Part shown: positions 11,450 to 23,819 of the stretch, in pieces
Layout of the letters: the number at the start of each line of letters is the position of its first letter
Numbering within the stretch: the first letter of the stretch is position 1
Assembly: GCA_013407085.1 (NCBI GenBank)
Contig: JACCGJ010018819.1
Coordinates: 1-64,000 of the forward strand
Reading direction: 5' to 3'
DNA length: 64,000 nucleotides
From: Atriophallophorus winterbourni
Taxonomy: Eukaryota; Platyhelminthes; Trematoda; Plagiorchiida; Microphallidae
Notes under the pieces: model-generated
Databases searched by the model: none
What the model saw: the letters and a program-made list of their open reading frames with translations, nothing else
Told to the model about the DNA's origin: nothing
Program-made: the position numbers and the translations under genes

Positions 11450-12335
11450 AGTTTCGAGTATGGCTCTAAGCACATAGCCACTATATACTTGACCAAAATA
11501 AACCATACAGCTTTTTTATCAAGATTATTTAAAAAAATAAAGATAGCTATAACAGAATACCTTACACCTAGTATTTTTCCTAAGGCAAAGCATTGTTTCC
11601 TTACCAAACGTTCCTGCATCACTTGCCAGTTAGAATACTTAGTTTGCATCACAAGCTCAATTGAAAGTGTTTAAGCAGTCATTGTTGACTTTCTTTAAAT
11701 ATAAATGAAGCTATCGACAAAGTGACACATGAACAGTTACTATGAAAGCTGAGTTTATTTGATATGGGTGGGAATCTTCACTCTTGGCTCACCTATTTCC
11801 TTATCTTTCACCATACACATACTGCGTTGAGGTCAATGGTCACAAATTGAGCATTCTGTCGATCCCAAGGCAGTGTTTAAGGTCCATTAAGTCTTCTCCT
11901 ATATACAAATAATGTATATACAGTCATTTCTCGTAGTAAAATATTCTTGTTTACAGACGACATGTAAGTAGTCATTTATTTACCATCTTTAGAAGCACTA
12001 CCTTATATTGCGAGAAAGAACAAAGATTTGGCTGCATTATCCAACTAAAGTAAAATTATTTGTCTCTTATTCTCTGTAGATAAATCTACGTTCATGCCTT
12101 CAAGATGTACAACACTGGATAGATCAATACATTTTAATAGTAAGCACATTCAAATGATCCACTGCACACGTGATCTTCGGTTTCGATATTCTGCATTGCT
12201 TACATTCAACGAGCATATACATCATGTGATCTTGAAGGCGAAGCAGAGTGTAAATATGATTCAAAAGTTCTTCACTCTCCACACTGTAAGTTACAGCTTT
12301 ATAAAAGTTTCACTCTTCCTTTTTTTGATTAATAA
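11450..12335 (+). mobile_element. LINE fragment, RT domain (jockey-like)
   Basis: Eroded reverse transcriptase. KHCFLTKRSCITCQLEYL near 11590 corresponds to the (Q)H-G-F-L-P-x-R-S-C/T region. Next come a D-F-L...K-x-F-D-K-V-T-H remnant near 11685-11720, FLFTDDM near 11945 in place of F-A-D-D, LRFRYSALLTFNEHIHHVI near 12175-12230, and a basic tail. Frames change several times. Confidence 0.6.
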
Positions 12336-12699
12336 AATATAATATATTGCAGCATAAACAAAACCGATAGCATAGTTTTAAAGAAAATCATATATAGAAA
12401 AGTGGAAGCAGCTGATGCCAGATCCAATCTGGGTCTTTATAATTAGACAAAACAAAATTCAGTTTTTTAGAATAATCATTTCCGATAATATAGATATAAA
12501 TTCGACTATTCGCTTCCGAAAGAAATCTAGGTATATTTTGAGAAATCAACCCAACATAGTGGAACTAACCAAGATTCCGCAGGGAAATAAGGAGACACTT
12601 TTACCTGAAAACATAAGGCTGGGCACTTCTTTACGTAATTTTAAAACACATCAAGTTACATTCGTAACAGCCGAAAAATGAGCGAAACTTTCGCATTTA

Positions 12700-13550
12700 G
12701 ATATATCTCTAGAAGAACTATATAATCATGGCATTTAGGCTACTAATAATAAAATTAGTTTTACAACTTTGATATTAAACATTCACTTAGCCTCTTAGTA
12801 TTTACCTTCAGATTACCTCGTTTACATCCACGTGAACAAAACTGACACATAGATGTTATGACAGTACCGCACAAAATCTTCTACGAAAACAAATCAGAAA
12901 TACGTCTTTCATTCACAACTGAACATTTTGACTAATCAGACTCATTGCGAATTCACAGATCTCCGATGATCACATCCGTTGAAATTCAAAATTCTTCGAA
13001 ACATTTATTTTTCCTTAACACATTACTTTATTCCGTACAATAACAACTCACAGAATAAATTTATGAAAAGATAATTGATTGCCGTTTACCTTCGTTATTT
13101 TTACGAAATTAATAATTCCCTGCACAACTGACCTTAAAAGTTTATTAACCATTGTACATAATTGGCTTTGTTTATACAAACAATTTGTTTATAATTGATC
13201 AGGCTTAGCATGCTTCGGGTATCCAAGAATAAATAATGTATTCATTAATTTAACAACAGTTGAACAAGTTTGTTCGGGCACTTTGAACTCGCCACCGAAC
13301 GATCATTGATCCCTACTATCAGAGCGGGTTGCATTGCCATCTGTTAAGAGGGATGAACCTGATAGCCTGCGTGATGTAGTGCCCACAAGGCTTGCTTTGT
13401 CAGAAGAAGTCACACATGTTCATGGTTGTGAAAAAGCCTAAACGGTATTTTATAACTTTTTTTCGATCCATAAAACGAAGGAAAAATTGAATCCACTGGA
13501 ACGACTGTTGAAAGTACAACTAAAAGAATTTCTCTTTACAAATAGTCAGT
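12700..13550. other. No recognised gene
   Basis: Very AT-rich spacer. No frame, repeat or splice signal worth listing. Confidence 0.4.
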
Positions 13551-13559
13551 TAACTTCTG

Positions 13560-14520
13560 CTTAGCGTGGGTATACGCGAAGACAATGATGCGCAATCAAT
13601 CTCATCACTTCTCGGTAGCAGTTGTGTGCTGCCTTCATTTATTTCAGTGAAATTATTTCAACTTGTCCCAATCAAACTCCAATTGTGCAACCTCCGTGCT
13701 CTAGGTGTAAATGGAGATGTTTTAAATTTGATTGAATACTTCCTTACTGGCCGGTATAAACAGATCGAGGTTAACGGATTTATGTCGCCGATTATACGTA
13801 CAACGTCTGGGGTTCCTCTTGGATCTGTTCTACGCCCATTACTTCTTAAAATACACCAATGACCTCTGCATTGTCTACTTTTCGCCAATGATGTGATATT
13901 TTGTGGTACCCTCTGCTTATATGCTGACAGTACAGTTTTCCAAAATCAATTGGACAAATTGCTTGATTCAACGGTTAAGTAGCAGCTTCTTGTAAACCGA
14001 CAGAAATGAGAAGTAATACATTTGGGACGTGCGCACTTCCAAAGGGTTGATATTGAACGTGACCCGCGGACAATTGTGATACAATCGCTTAAATCCAAGG
14101 AGGATACGAACAGAAATCTGCTGCTGCAATTCGAGCATGGTAGTCTATTAGTCAGTGGTCTTCAGCGATTACACCCGAAATGTTTCTCATTCTTTATTCC
14201 ACATACGCAAAATCAGATTTTGAATATTGTTTACCACTAAATCTTTCACAAACTAAGGACAACGTGACCAGCAGGAAAAAGCGTAACGGCTGGTGACGAA
14301 AACATTACAAGGATTGAAATCAATTTCTTATGTGGCGATAGTTTAACGCCTCAAATTCGTGACACTCAGTATTAGATGTTCGCGCTAACGCTTGCTGCTA
14401 ATAGAATCCGTTAATATTCTAAAGGGTGTCATGAGCGATCATATTATTCAATTACTGAATCTTGACTTTAAAACAGCTACAAAGAGTAATTCAATGAAAC
14501 CTTAAAAGAGTAGACACGGC
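13560..14520 (+). mobile_element. LINE fragment, RT domain
   Basis: GVNGDVLNLIEYFLTGR and QIEVNGFMSPIIRTTSGVP (13700-13830) correspond to the W-x-x-x-F-L-x-x-R-x-Q-x-V and S-G-V-P-Q-G-S-V-L motifs. An ANDV/LYADST region follows at about 13885-13935, in shifted frames, replacing the FADD box. Remnants of the C-terminal part run to about 14400. It is distinct from the neighbouring copies, with several frameshifts. Confidence 0.65.
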
Positions 14521-15140
14521 TTCTTGTATGTGATCACATTTTAAGCAACCACGTTGCAACCGCTGAAATGAGCTCTCAGGTGGTATGATGAACCTTCCTA
14601 ACGTGTTAGGTTTCAAGACGGAATTAGACGCTAAATAGCATACCATATTTCCAAACATTGTCTGATAAAAAACTAGAAAAGCACAACAAAAACAAAAACA
14701 TATTTGTAATGCTCACACATATTATTGCATTTTATTCAGAGTCGATGACCTTTAACCGTGCTGGTGAACAGAACACCTACCTTACTTTACAAGTATCCGA
14801 AAAACGAACGTGTGAACCGTACGAATGACACGCTACTGTGTGGAAGTATTTTTCGTTGCTCTGACAATTTTGATCACTTCTTCGTTGCATCTGCACTGAT
14901 TTATACCATTCAACAACTTTCGTATACCACTCGACGGTATCTATCGGGTGCCATACTTTTCGATAGTGTAAGTCAACTTACAGCAAAGTTAACAGTTTGA
15001 CAGGAAAAAAACATTTTATTCACGCGCACAAAAGTTTTCCGAACACAAGCTATCTCACGGATTTTGCAATCACTGCAGAGAAAACCTTGAGGTACAAGTT
15101 TCGTTACCTTATTTCGTGTTCTATCGTCTGTAGTTCACGA
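14521..15140. other. No recognised gene
   Basis: The short frame at 14758-15000 shows no motif. The second half may be the 5' untranslated region of the LINE that begins near 15.14 kb. Confidence 0.35.
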
Positions 15141-15149
15141 GTTATCGTG

Positions 15150-17480
15150 GATTATTTGTATAATGCCAAAATCTCGCCAACGAACACAATCAAATCTCTC
15201 AATCGACAAAACATTTAGTATGGATCAGCCGGCAAGCCCTATGCAACCCACAAACATGTGCGAACGTGTAAAGAGATCCACTGCCCTGACCACGAAAAAT
15301 ATCGATCCAGCTGTGACTGTGAGAAGTATTCATGCGACGGCGACACTGAATCGTTGTGACCTCAGCATCACGTGTTTAGATCCGGTAAGCGTTGATACTG
15401 TTTTAGTTAACATCCTTTATGCGGGTTTCACTTACACGTGTCATGTGATGAGACTATAACTGATGAGTGTTTAAGGTTTGTTAACCACATCTTTGTGTTA
15501 CTTCTGCCATGCCTGTTGAAATTCAAATATAAATGGCCATCGCAAGAGTATACATTCATCTGTGGGAAAAGTTTTAATACAATGAAAATAGATTGTAAAG
15601 ACTGAAAGAGGAGCTTGCACTAGTAGAGAATGCTGTAGAGCCATTACTCAAGCCTAAGACGTGTAAACTGAACAAACGAATGCGCTCAACTTTACCACCA
15701 CCAAACCATTCTCTGAAAAAGGTTGAATTGTTGCAGCAAGGTACTTAGGAGAGGGTTAAAAACGTATTAAAGCCTAAACCGTTCACATCGAATGCCCTAT
15801 TAACAAGAGTTGCCTTGAAAGGAATTTCTTTTAGTGTTATCTGCACCAACGTGCCAGAGTCGACTCAGACGTTATTGTCGAATAGAAACCAGAACGACTT
15901 GGCTAAATGGTTAGAACTGTGCACTCGGATGAGTCTAAAAGCGATCCAACTGGCTTCGTTGATTCGGTGTAGTCGTCCTCCCAAAGCGCTATACCAAGAT
16001 AAGACGTAGTTGCTCAAGGTAGTAGTGCAAAATAAGAAGGATTTGGAAGATATACGTCTATCGACATATCTGCTACGGGAAGGCATGGAAAATGCATCTC
16101 ATTTATTTGCTGATGTAGCGTGGTTAGATCGGGTAAAATTGACACCGGAAGGAAATAGAAAAACAAATGATGGCAATAAGCGCACGCTCAATCCCTCAAA
16201 TGTCCCAGATGAATCCACTGGTTCAGATACAAAGTGTAAATCCAACCACGACATACAACAGTGGAGATTTATTAGTAATGCTATCCAAACCAGCAATGCA
16301 GCGGTTAACGATACTTTCGCGTCAACAAAGCTGAGGGACCGGTTGGTATCCATTCAATTATGCTACGGAATCTCGCCCCACTGCTTCCAGAAACTTTATG
16401 CGAGCTACTAAATTCACTCTTGATCCTGAGAGTGGTTCCTAGTGAGCGAAAAGAAGCCATATTACTACCAATACCCAAGGGTGGTTGCTGGTCAAATCTT
16501 GGTAACTATAGATCTTTCAGCGTTATTAGCATCGTCTCAAAAGTATTAGCAAAACGATTAAGTGACAAAATCTGTCAGCATCTTTATCGGCATTCTCTAC
16601 TGAGTGTAACTCAGAATAGATTTCTTAGGGGAAGATCCTGCCTGACTCACCTTCTGAGGTTTCTCAATGCTGTCACCAAACGAATGGATGAAGTGAAGCC
16701 TACGGAAGCACTGAACATAGATTTCAGCAAGGCTTTCGATTGCGTAAACCACCACGTTCTAATGATTAAGCTAGCAGCAAAAGTAATATGGTGTATTTTA
16801 CTTGCTTGAATAAAGGCATTCCTTACAATTAGGACATTCAGTGTTCGGGTAAGATGTACGCTGTCGAACCAAACTGACGTGATCAGTGGGGTACTCCACG
16901 GGTCGTTACTCGGTCCTATTCTATTCCCGATTTTCATTGATGACTTCTCGTCTGCATTGAAGTGCCCTTGCTTCATTTTCGAGGATGATGTCAAATTCCT
17001 CGGATCAAAGGATAGAGTTACACTGATGCATGACCTTGAACAGGGCATAAATGGTCATACTAGTGGTACGTTCCACTGCACATTAATAAGAGCCAACTCT
17101 TGTCGGCAGTGGTTTATTCCAGTTGTCCATAAATCCTCTCAGTGTTAATCCCACACAGTTTGTTAAGGATTTGGGAGTGCTGGTTATGACTGAATTCAAA
17201 TGGGAGGACTAAGCTCAACGTGCTCGTGAAGAAAGTTCTCGTCTGAGATCAGTGATATCAAGCAAAAGATCCGATGTATCCCGACCACTTTACAAGGCTA
17301 AAATTTGGCTGCATTGAGAATATTGTGTCCAGGTGTGGTACCCTCACTACAAGAGGGGCGTCGATCGACTCGAAAGCGTACAACGTCTCGCAACTCGCAT
17401 GAATAAAGGTCAGCGAGGGAAACCTCTCGCTGCACTCCTGAAGTCCCTAGATCTTTTGTTTTTAATTGCTATGCAAGATT
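15150..17480 (+). mobile_element. CR1-like LINE with ORF1 remnant joined to RT (endonuclease lost)
   Basis: The first part (15163 to about 16340) reads as an ORF1-type protein: VPESTQTLLSNRNQNDLAKW at 15850, then LEDIRLSTYLLREGMENA and WLDRVKLTPEGNR at 16040-16155. From about 16345 an RT frame starts directly (IMLRNLAPLLPETLCELLNS). It continues with LPIPKGG, FSVISIVSKVL, NIDFSKAFDCVNHHVL, SGVLHGSLLGPILF, FEDDVKFLG (catalytic box, normally F-A-D-D) and a C-terminal RLESVQRLATRM. The endonuclease that should separate these parts is missing, so this is an internally deleted copy. Stops at 16808 and beyond confirm decay. Confidence 0.75.
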
Positions 17481-17829
17481 AGGTAGTTCACCATTTACAG
17501 CGTTATCTGGTAACTAAAGTAAATGCTAGAGTTCTGTATTTATTAATACACAACTCTTCTTTAGCTGACCTCTTGCCCTACTGGAAAAGAGAAATTGCTT
17601 TATATTTTTCTCGCATCATTCATAACATGCTGGTGCGTAAATACAACCTGAATAATCTTGTAGTAGTCCAGATTACTACAATAACGTCCACAAGAATGTT
17701 GGAGAAAATGCAGGTTGACTGGAAGATTTATAGCGGTAGCCAAAAAAGTACACGAAGGTACATGGTAGCAATCACGGAACACGAAATAACGGAAAGTGTG
17801 TTATCAAGGTCCAATTGTTATGTTCAGTA

Positions 17830-18690
17830 AAACAATGTTGTTACACAGCCCCCTCCCAAGAAGTCTGGTCAGAGGAGACTTCTGATCAGGAATTGACAAT
17901 TGAACTGGCCAAGCGGTGTCAGGTCGTTCCAGGCTGGAACATAGTCTCTCAGCAACCAGTAACTTCGAAGTCAGCCAAGGCACTTGATCTGCGTGGGTCG
18001 ATTGTCGGTGGTGACCAGGGTAGGATACACGAAAAACCGATCAGTACTAAGCCAAGTCACGTCTCACATGGAGTGAACGTGCTGCCGGAGCCGAATCACA
18101 TGGGGTGAACGAGCTGCTAGCGGGAATCGCCCGTCTGGCATGGTCTTAGTATGAACCCAGTAGGAGCAGATGTAGGCACATCCGTAGGCTTGACAACGAA
18201 GAACCAGAAGCTTCGAAAACATAGTCCGTGCTGAGAAGTTCCTGCACCCCCAGGGTCGATGGCGAACGGCCTCGCCTGGAGAAAGCTGAGTGGCGTGTCG
18301 TCGGGCTGGTAAGGACCTTGTCTGATAAGTTTCGTGTTGGGCGGCGTGTGCTGATGGTAGGGGCTACCGGAAGGATGGCGACAGGCGTCGGCGATCCGGG
18401 GGTGGCGCGTGCCACGATTTCCACAGCGGGAGGTACATGCGTACAGAGGGGATACACGAAGGATGCGTGTATTCCAGGTTACCGGATAGGATGTCGACAA
18501 GCGTCGGTGATCCGGGGGTGGCGCGTGCCACGATTTCCACTGCGGGAGGTGCATGTGTACCTGAGAAGTGAGAAGAAGAAAAAACTCTCTGGTGCATGGG
18601 TTTATGGCCACGACCGATTTTCCATAAGTAAAGCTTCCACAATCCTACAATCACAACATATCCCATGCACATTACCGGCTTTAGTCGTTT
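17830..18690. repeat. GC-rich unit with 116-bp tandem repeat, fused upstream of Gypsy gag
   Basis: Composition changes sharply from AT-rich to GC-rich. A block around gatccgggggtggcgcgtgc starts at 18393 and again at 18509, giving a period of 116 bp over about two units. The open reading frame of the downstream Gypsy element runs through this block from 18228, but its residues there are repeat-derived ([20 protein letters not shown]). It is probably a different repeat joined to a 5'-truncated retrotransposon. Confidence 0.6.
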
Positions 18691-20612
18691 CTAATCTCCC
18701 TCTTTGGTTCGGCCAAATTGAAGCTATCTTTCGTATATATGGCATCACCAATGAATCTATTATGTATTCTCATTTGGTGACCCTGCTCCCTCTCGACGTA
18801 GCTGAACAAGTCAGTGATCTAATTTATGCTATGTCTGAGGTCAAGCCATACGAAAAGCTCAAATCCGCTCTAATAGACCGAATTGGTTTTTCTGAGCAAG
18901 AGAAGCTCAACGTCATCTTTTCCAAAATGGCTCTTGGTGACAAAAAGCCATCTCAGCTTCTTCGCCAGATGAAAGAGCTACTTGGAGACAGAAGGATTAA
19001 GGAGAGCATTTTAACACAGTTGTGGTTTAAAAACCTCCCAACTGACATTTGCCAAGTGCTTGCTGGTTTGATTACATACGTATCATTAGACGAACTAGCA
19101 CAAGCGGCTGACAAAATGCTCGAAACAAAAGAAGCCGACCACACATCCGCACACATCAAATCGCCCTGCCTATGTTCGGAATTAAAAGAAAAAGTCGCTG
19201 AACTAACTCTTGCGGCGAACTCTCTTCTGTCAAAATCTCCCAACCCACCTCGCTCAAAATCTAAATCTCGACCATCGGAAACCCCTGAGCGCGTATGTTG
19301 GTACCACAAGAGATATGGGGATAAAGCCTCGAAATGCATCTTCCCGTGTTCAAAAACCGTCAAAATCAAGGGTCAATCAGTTACGGCGACTACTGTTCCC
19401 GGCCTACCAAACCCGAGTCGCCTATTCTATGTTACAGACAAATCGAGTGGTCTGCGTTTTCTAGTCGATACTGGCGCTGAAATTAGCGTCATACCTCCAA
19501 CATCCAGCACCTCCAAACCGTCGTCCTACACTCTTCAAGCGGCAAATGGCACTCGTATTAACACTTACGGCCAACGCCTGCTAACCCTCAACGTAGGACT
19601 AAGACGCAGTTTTCCCTGGGTGTTTCTCATCGCGGAGGTAAATTGCCCAATAATCGGCATCGACTTTCTGTCTCACTTCGGTCTAACTGTCGAAGTAAAA
19701 CAGCGGAGATTAGTAGATACGAAAACCTCTTTACAGGTCTCAGGTATCACTACTAAAGCCATTTCCTCCGGCATCAAAGCTGTCACTCCAGAAGCTTCGA
19801 CTTTTAGTGCTATACTGCATGAATTTCCATCCGTCATGCAGCCCCCAAGACCGACAGACAAAGTGACACACTCCGTGAAACATCACATTGTCACTAGCGG
19901 ACCACCAGTCTCCTTCAGACCTAGGCGACTTCACCCGTCGAAACTCAAAATCGCAAGAGCCGAATTTGAGCACATGCTAGAGCTTGGGATCATCCGTCCC
20001 TCTTCCAGCTCTTGGTCGTCACCACTTCATGTGGTTCCCAAGAAGACCTCAGATGACTGGAGGCCATGTGGCGACTATCGTGCTCTCAACAACCGAACGG
20101 TCCCCGACAGATATCCGGTGCCACACATCCACGATTTCTCTTTGAATCTTTGTGCCACGACGATACTTACTAAGCTTGATCTCGTCCGTGCTTATTATCA
20201 CATCCCGGTAGCCGAGGAAGACATACCCAAAACGGCAGTCACGACTCCTTTCGGCTTATACGAATTCACTCGGATGCCCTTTGGCCTGAGAAACGCTGCA
20301 CAAACCTTCCAACGTTTCATCGACGAAGTCTTGCGAGGCTTGCCGTTTGCCTACGCATACATCGACGACGTCTTGATTGCCAGCAACTCTCCAGAGGAGC
20401 ATGTCGAGCACATCCGTCTCGTTTTAGAGCGTTTCGTTAACTACGGGATAAAGATCAACACAAGTAAATGCATTTTCGGCACAGATTCACTGGACTTCCT
20501 CGGTCATCGCCTTACTCGATCTGGTATCACACCTCTTCCCGAGAAATGCCAGGCGATTTCCGACTTTCCTGTCCCCACAACGGTAACCAGTTGCGCCGCT
20601 TTATCGGCATGA
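18690..20612 (+). pseudogene. Gypsy (CsRn1-type) gag-protease-RT, frameshifted
   Basis: The gag homology starts near [20 protein letters not shown]. The nucleocapsid motif is [18 protein letters not shown] (about 19294-19347): C-x2-H-x9-C-x3-C, the CHCC variant that defines the CsRn1 clade first described from Clonorchis. Protease [13 protein letters not shown] is at about 19459. RT motifs are [24 protein letters not shown] and the catalytic YIDDVLIAS near 20357. The frame is lost near 20590, where RT meets RNase H, apparently by a single-base deletion, and stops at 20612. The upstream 462 nt of the open frame are not gag-like. LTR retrotransposon, host-genomic; not a functional copy. Confidence 0.88.
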
Positions 20613-22516
20613 TCAACTTTTACCGTCGCTTTATTCCAAACTGCGCAAAGATCATTGCACCGCTGACCGATTTGCTCGACTCCAAATCAAAATCACTACA
20701 GCTTTCGTCAGAGGCACTTGAAGCTTTCGCCGCATCCAAAAAAGCTCTTTGCAGTGCCACAGAACTCTCATTCATTGATCCGGAACCGACCTTTCCTTTG
20801 TCATTGACGACCGATGCCTCCAATTCGGCTGTGGGAGCTGTTTTACAACAACACCACAAGAACACAGTCCGTCCACTGGCATTTTTCTCGCAAAAGCTTA
20901 ATCCGGCACAAACTCGCTACAGCACATTTGGCCGTGAATTACTTGCGATATATTTGGCCATACGACATTTCCGTCATTTACTGGAAGGTCGTGACTTCAT
21001 TATCTTTACGGATCACAAACCATTGACTTTTGCTCTGCAGTCTAAACTTGATCGTCATTCGCCACGCGAGATTCGCCACTTAGATTACATCTCTCAGTTC
21101 TCTACCGATATTCGTTACATCAAAGGAGATGCGAACTTGGTTGCCGATGCTTTATCAAGACCTGACATTTCTGTTTTGTCTACAGGCACACCATTTGATC
21201 TCTCCCTTTTGACTAACCATCAAGCCGAGATTGATAAAACCGAACTCGCGAAGTGTCGATCCCTGGATTTGCAGCAAATTCAGTTACCAAACGCCGATGC
21301 CTCGTTGACGTGCGATATCTCGACAGGGAAACCTAGACCTCTTGTCCCTCTTTCTCTGCGACGTGCCATTTTCGATCATTTTCATTCGATGTCTCATCCT
21401 GGAAAGCGTGCCACCGTGAGGCTAATCGCAGATCGTTTTGTTTTGCCGTCCATGAATAAGGATATACGAAATTGGGTCCAGCATTGCATTCCTTGTCAAA
21501 AGAACAAGATATCTCGACATACCTTCACACCTTACGTTCCATTTAGGCATCCCAACTGTCGATTCTCTCATGTGCATCTTGATCTCGTCGGTCCTATGCC
21601 ATCATCGAACGGATACTCATTCATCCTAACGGCGATTGATCGCTTTACTCGATGGCCGATTGCTGTTCCGATCAAAGACACATGTTCAGAGACTGTAGCA
21701 CGCGCCTTCGTCGAACATTGGATTGCCAATTTTGGCACACCATCTGTCATCACAACCGACCGTGGCGCTCAGTTTCAATCGACTCTGTTCCGAGATTTGA
21801 CGCGACTCCTTGGCTGTCAGCACATACGAACCACCGCCTACCACCCTAACTCGAACGGATTGGTTGAACGCTTCCATCGGCAGCTTAAAGCCTCTTTAGC
21901 TTGCCAGCCTGATCCTAATAAATGGACTGAGAATTTGCCACTTGTTCTTCTTGGAATACGTTCCGCTATCAAAGAAGACATGCAGTGCTCAGCCGCAGAG
22001 TTAGTTTTTGGTACCGCCTTGTGTCTTCCCGGTGAACTCGTTGTGCCCTGCCAGTCACTACCTCCGGCGTCAGATTACATTTCTCGCTTGCGATCGTTCA
22101 TGTCCAAGTTGGACTTTACGCCTCCTCGTCAGCGCATTATCCACCAACAAAAATCACCTCATCTTGATACGTGTGATTTTGTTTTTGTGCGACGCGACTC
22201 TGTTTGTAAACCTCTTCAGTCATCCTATCACGGACCTCACAGAGTTATCGAGCGTAAACACAAGTTCTTCGTTTTGGATATGAATGGTCGACGTGACACA
22301 GTTTCTATTGACCGCTTAAAACCCGCTTTTGTCGAGCTTAAGCCGCAATCTCCACCAAGCATCACTACGCCTCACGCACAACCCCCTGATAATCCTCATG
22401 CGCCAACCTCCACCCATGTTCATCCTAATTCCCCGGTCCCTCCTACCCCCGTTCAAACCCGAACCGGTAGACATGTGCATTGGCCCAAACGCCTTGCTGA
22501 CTACGTGACCTTATGA
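20595..22516 (+). pseudogene. Gypsy (CsRn1-type) RNase H-integrase
   Basis: Continues the element in another frame after the break (the open frame itself extends back to 20468). [19 protein letters not shown] sequence begins the connection domain. RNase H shows TTDASNSAVGAVLQQ and FTDHKPL. The integrase zinc finger is HPGKR...HCIPCQKNK (H-H-C-C). The catalytic core shows DLVGPMPSSNGYSFIL, VITTDRGAQFQS and HPNSNGLVERFHRQLK (D, D, E). The C-terminus is proline-rich. Apart from the frame break, this part is open for over 600 codons, so the insertion is relatively young compared with the LINEs around it. Confidence 0.9.
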
Positions 22517-22563
22517 ACATTTCGAGCGTATGTTACCCTTCATTCAAGCCTAACTAACGCTCT

Positions 22564-22573
22564 GGTGGGGGAG
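22564..22573 (+). other. Polypurine tract of the Gypsy element
   Basis: ggtgggggag lies 3-4 nt upstream of the inferred 3' LTR, the position where plus-strand priming occurs in LTR retrotransposons. Confidence 0.75.
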
Positions 22574-22576
22574 TAT

Positions 22577-22985
22577 TGTAGTGATCTACTTTCCCTTGTA
22601 CCTTAGCATTTTGTACATACACTTTTTGGCCTTGTATGATTGTTCATTTTTGGCCATGTGTACTTCATTCGAATTAATGCTTGTACAATACACTTTTTGG
22701 CGGTTAATACAATTTGGAACACAGACTTTGTCTTCTTCCGCGATTGCGGAGTTTGCGTGGATCGCCGCGTGCCGGAAATGTGATTAACGGATCCTCCAAC
22801 ATTTTAGCGCTTTCTGCACCTTGGATTCCATCATCTCTTGGACTTTTCCTGTGTGGATTATTTTGCTATCGTTGGACTTCTCTGGATCTTTATTTGATCA
22901 TTTGCTCCTTTTGGTCTTTTAATGAGTTCTTTCCATTTTTGCCATTTTGTGTGTAGTGCTAGGCTTATATTTTCGGTCCACTACA
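22577..22985 (+). repeat. 3' LTR of the Gypsy element
   Basis: Bounded by TGTAGTG at the left and CACTACA at the right, a perfect 7-bp inverted terminal repeat with the usual TG...CA ends, 409 bp long and directly after the polypurine tract. No second copy was found upstream of gag within the window, so the element lacks its 5' LTR. The exact left edge could be 3 nt earlier. Confidence 0.8.
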
Positions 22986-22999
22986 ATCTCTTAGCATCG

Positions 23000-23815
23000 C
23001 GATCGTCGGAGATATCCAACGAACAATAAGAAAAAAACGTTTCGGCATTGATGGTGTCTTCTCTGCAGCTTTCCATCGGAAGAATTTCTGAGCGCTCGAT
23101 TGGCTCGTTAGCCACTTACTGTCCTGTGCAACTGAACTGAACCACTTAAATTTGTTATAGGAGTACCAGGTCCGTAACGTACTTTCAATTTTGGGTTTTC
23201 TGAATTCGCTGCGCGGATTTTACGTTATTTATTATTCCGTGTTATTTGAATTGATTTTGAATATAGCGGAGTGGTGCATATAACATCCGATGCATTTTAC
23301 TTGTGCTGGTTCGTGCTAATGTCAAATTTTCCGCGCGGTACATTCAAATTGGTTGTATTTCCCACGCTTTGTTATGAAAATTATTACCAGTTTTTTCTAA
23401 TCTGTGAAATTGTTTAAAAATTTACCAACTATTTTACTATACTATTAAAAGTAAAACGTTCGTTTTATTTCTGATATTTCCTGCTGATGATAAAATAAGC
23501 CTGTATTTTTCTGGTACATTATGGTTTCTCAAGCATCTTACTGGCAGATGTGAGTATAAATAATTCTTGCCTTAACGTCAACTGCAGCTGAAATTGGTCA
23601 GCTTGCAGACGTTGCGCTCACACTAGCTGCTCTGGTATACATAAATCTCACTGGGAATTTTGCAAAATGCCGATGGTTGCAGTTGTATTGTAGCGGCTAC
23701 CACTAACGCCGCTTCTATTAATGAAAAACTACGGAATACTGTAATCTCGCTAGCTCGTCAAATGTCGTACCCAGTCAAATATGAGCCCGGGGACAACTGC
23801 AGTCAAGGCGAAAGT
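23000..23815. other. No recognised gene
   Basis: AT-rich flank of the Gypsy insertion; nothing recognised apart from ordinary low-complexity T runs. Confidence 0.35.
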
Positions 23816-23819
23816 TGAC

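Noticed and set aside
20590..20600. Programmed ribosomal frameshift in the Gypsy element
   Set aside because: No slippery heptamer was seen at the break, and it splits RT from RNase H, so a base loss is more likely.
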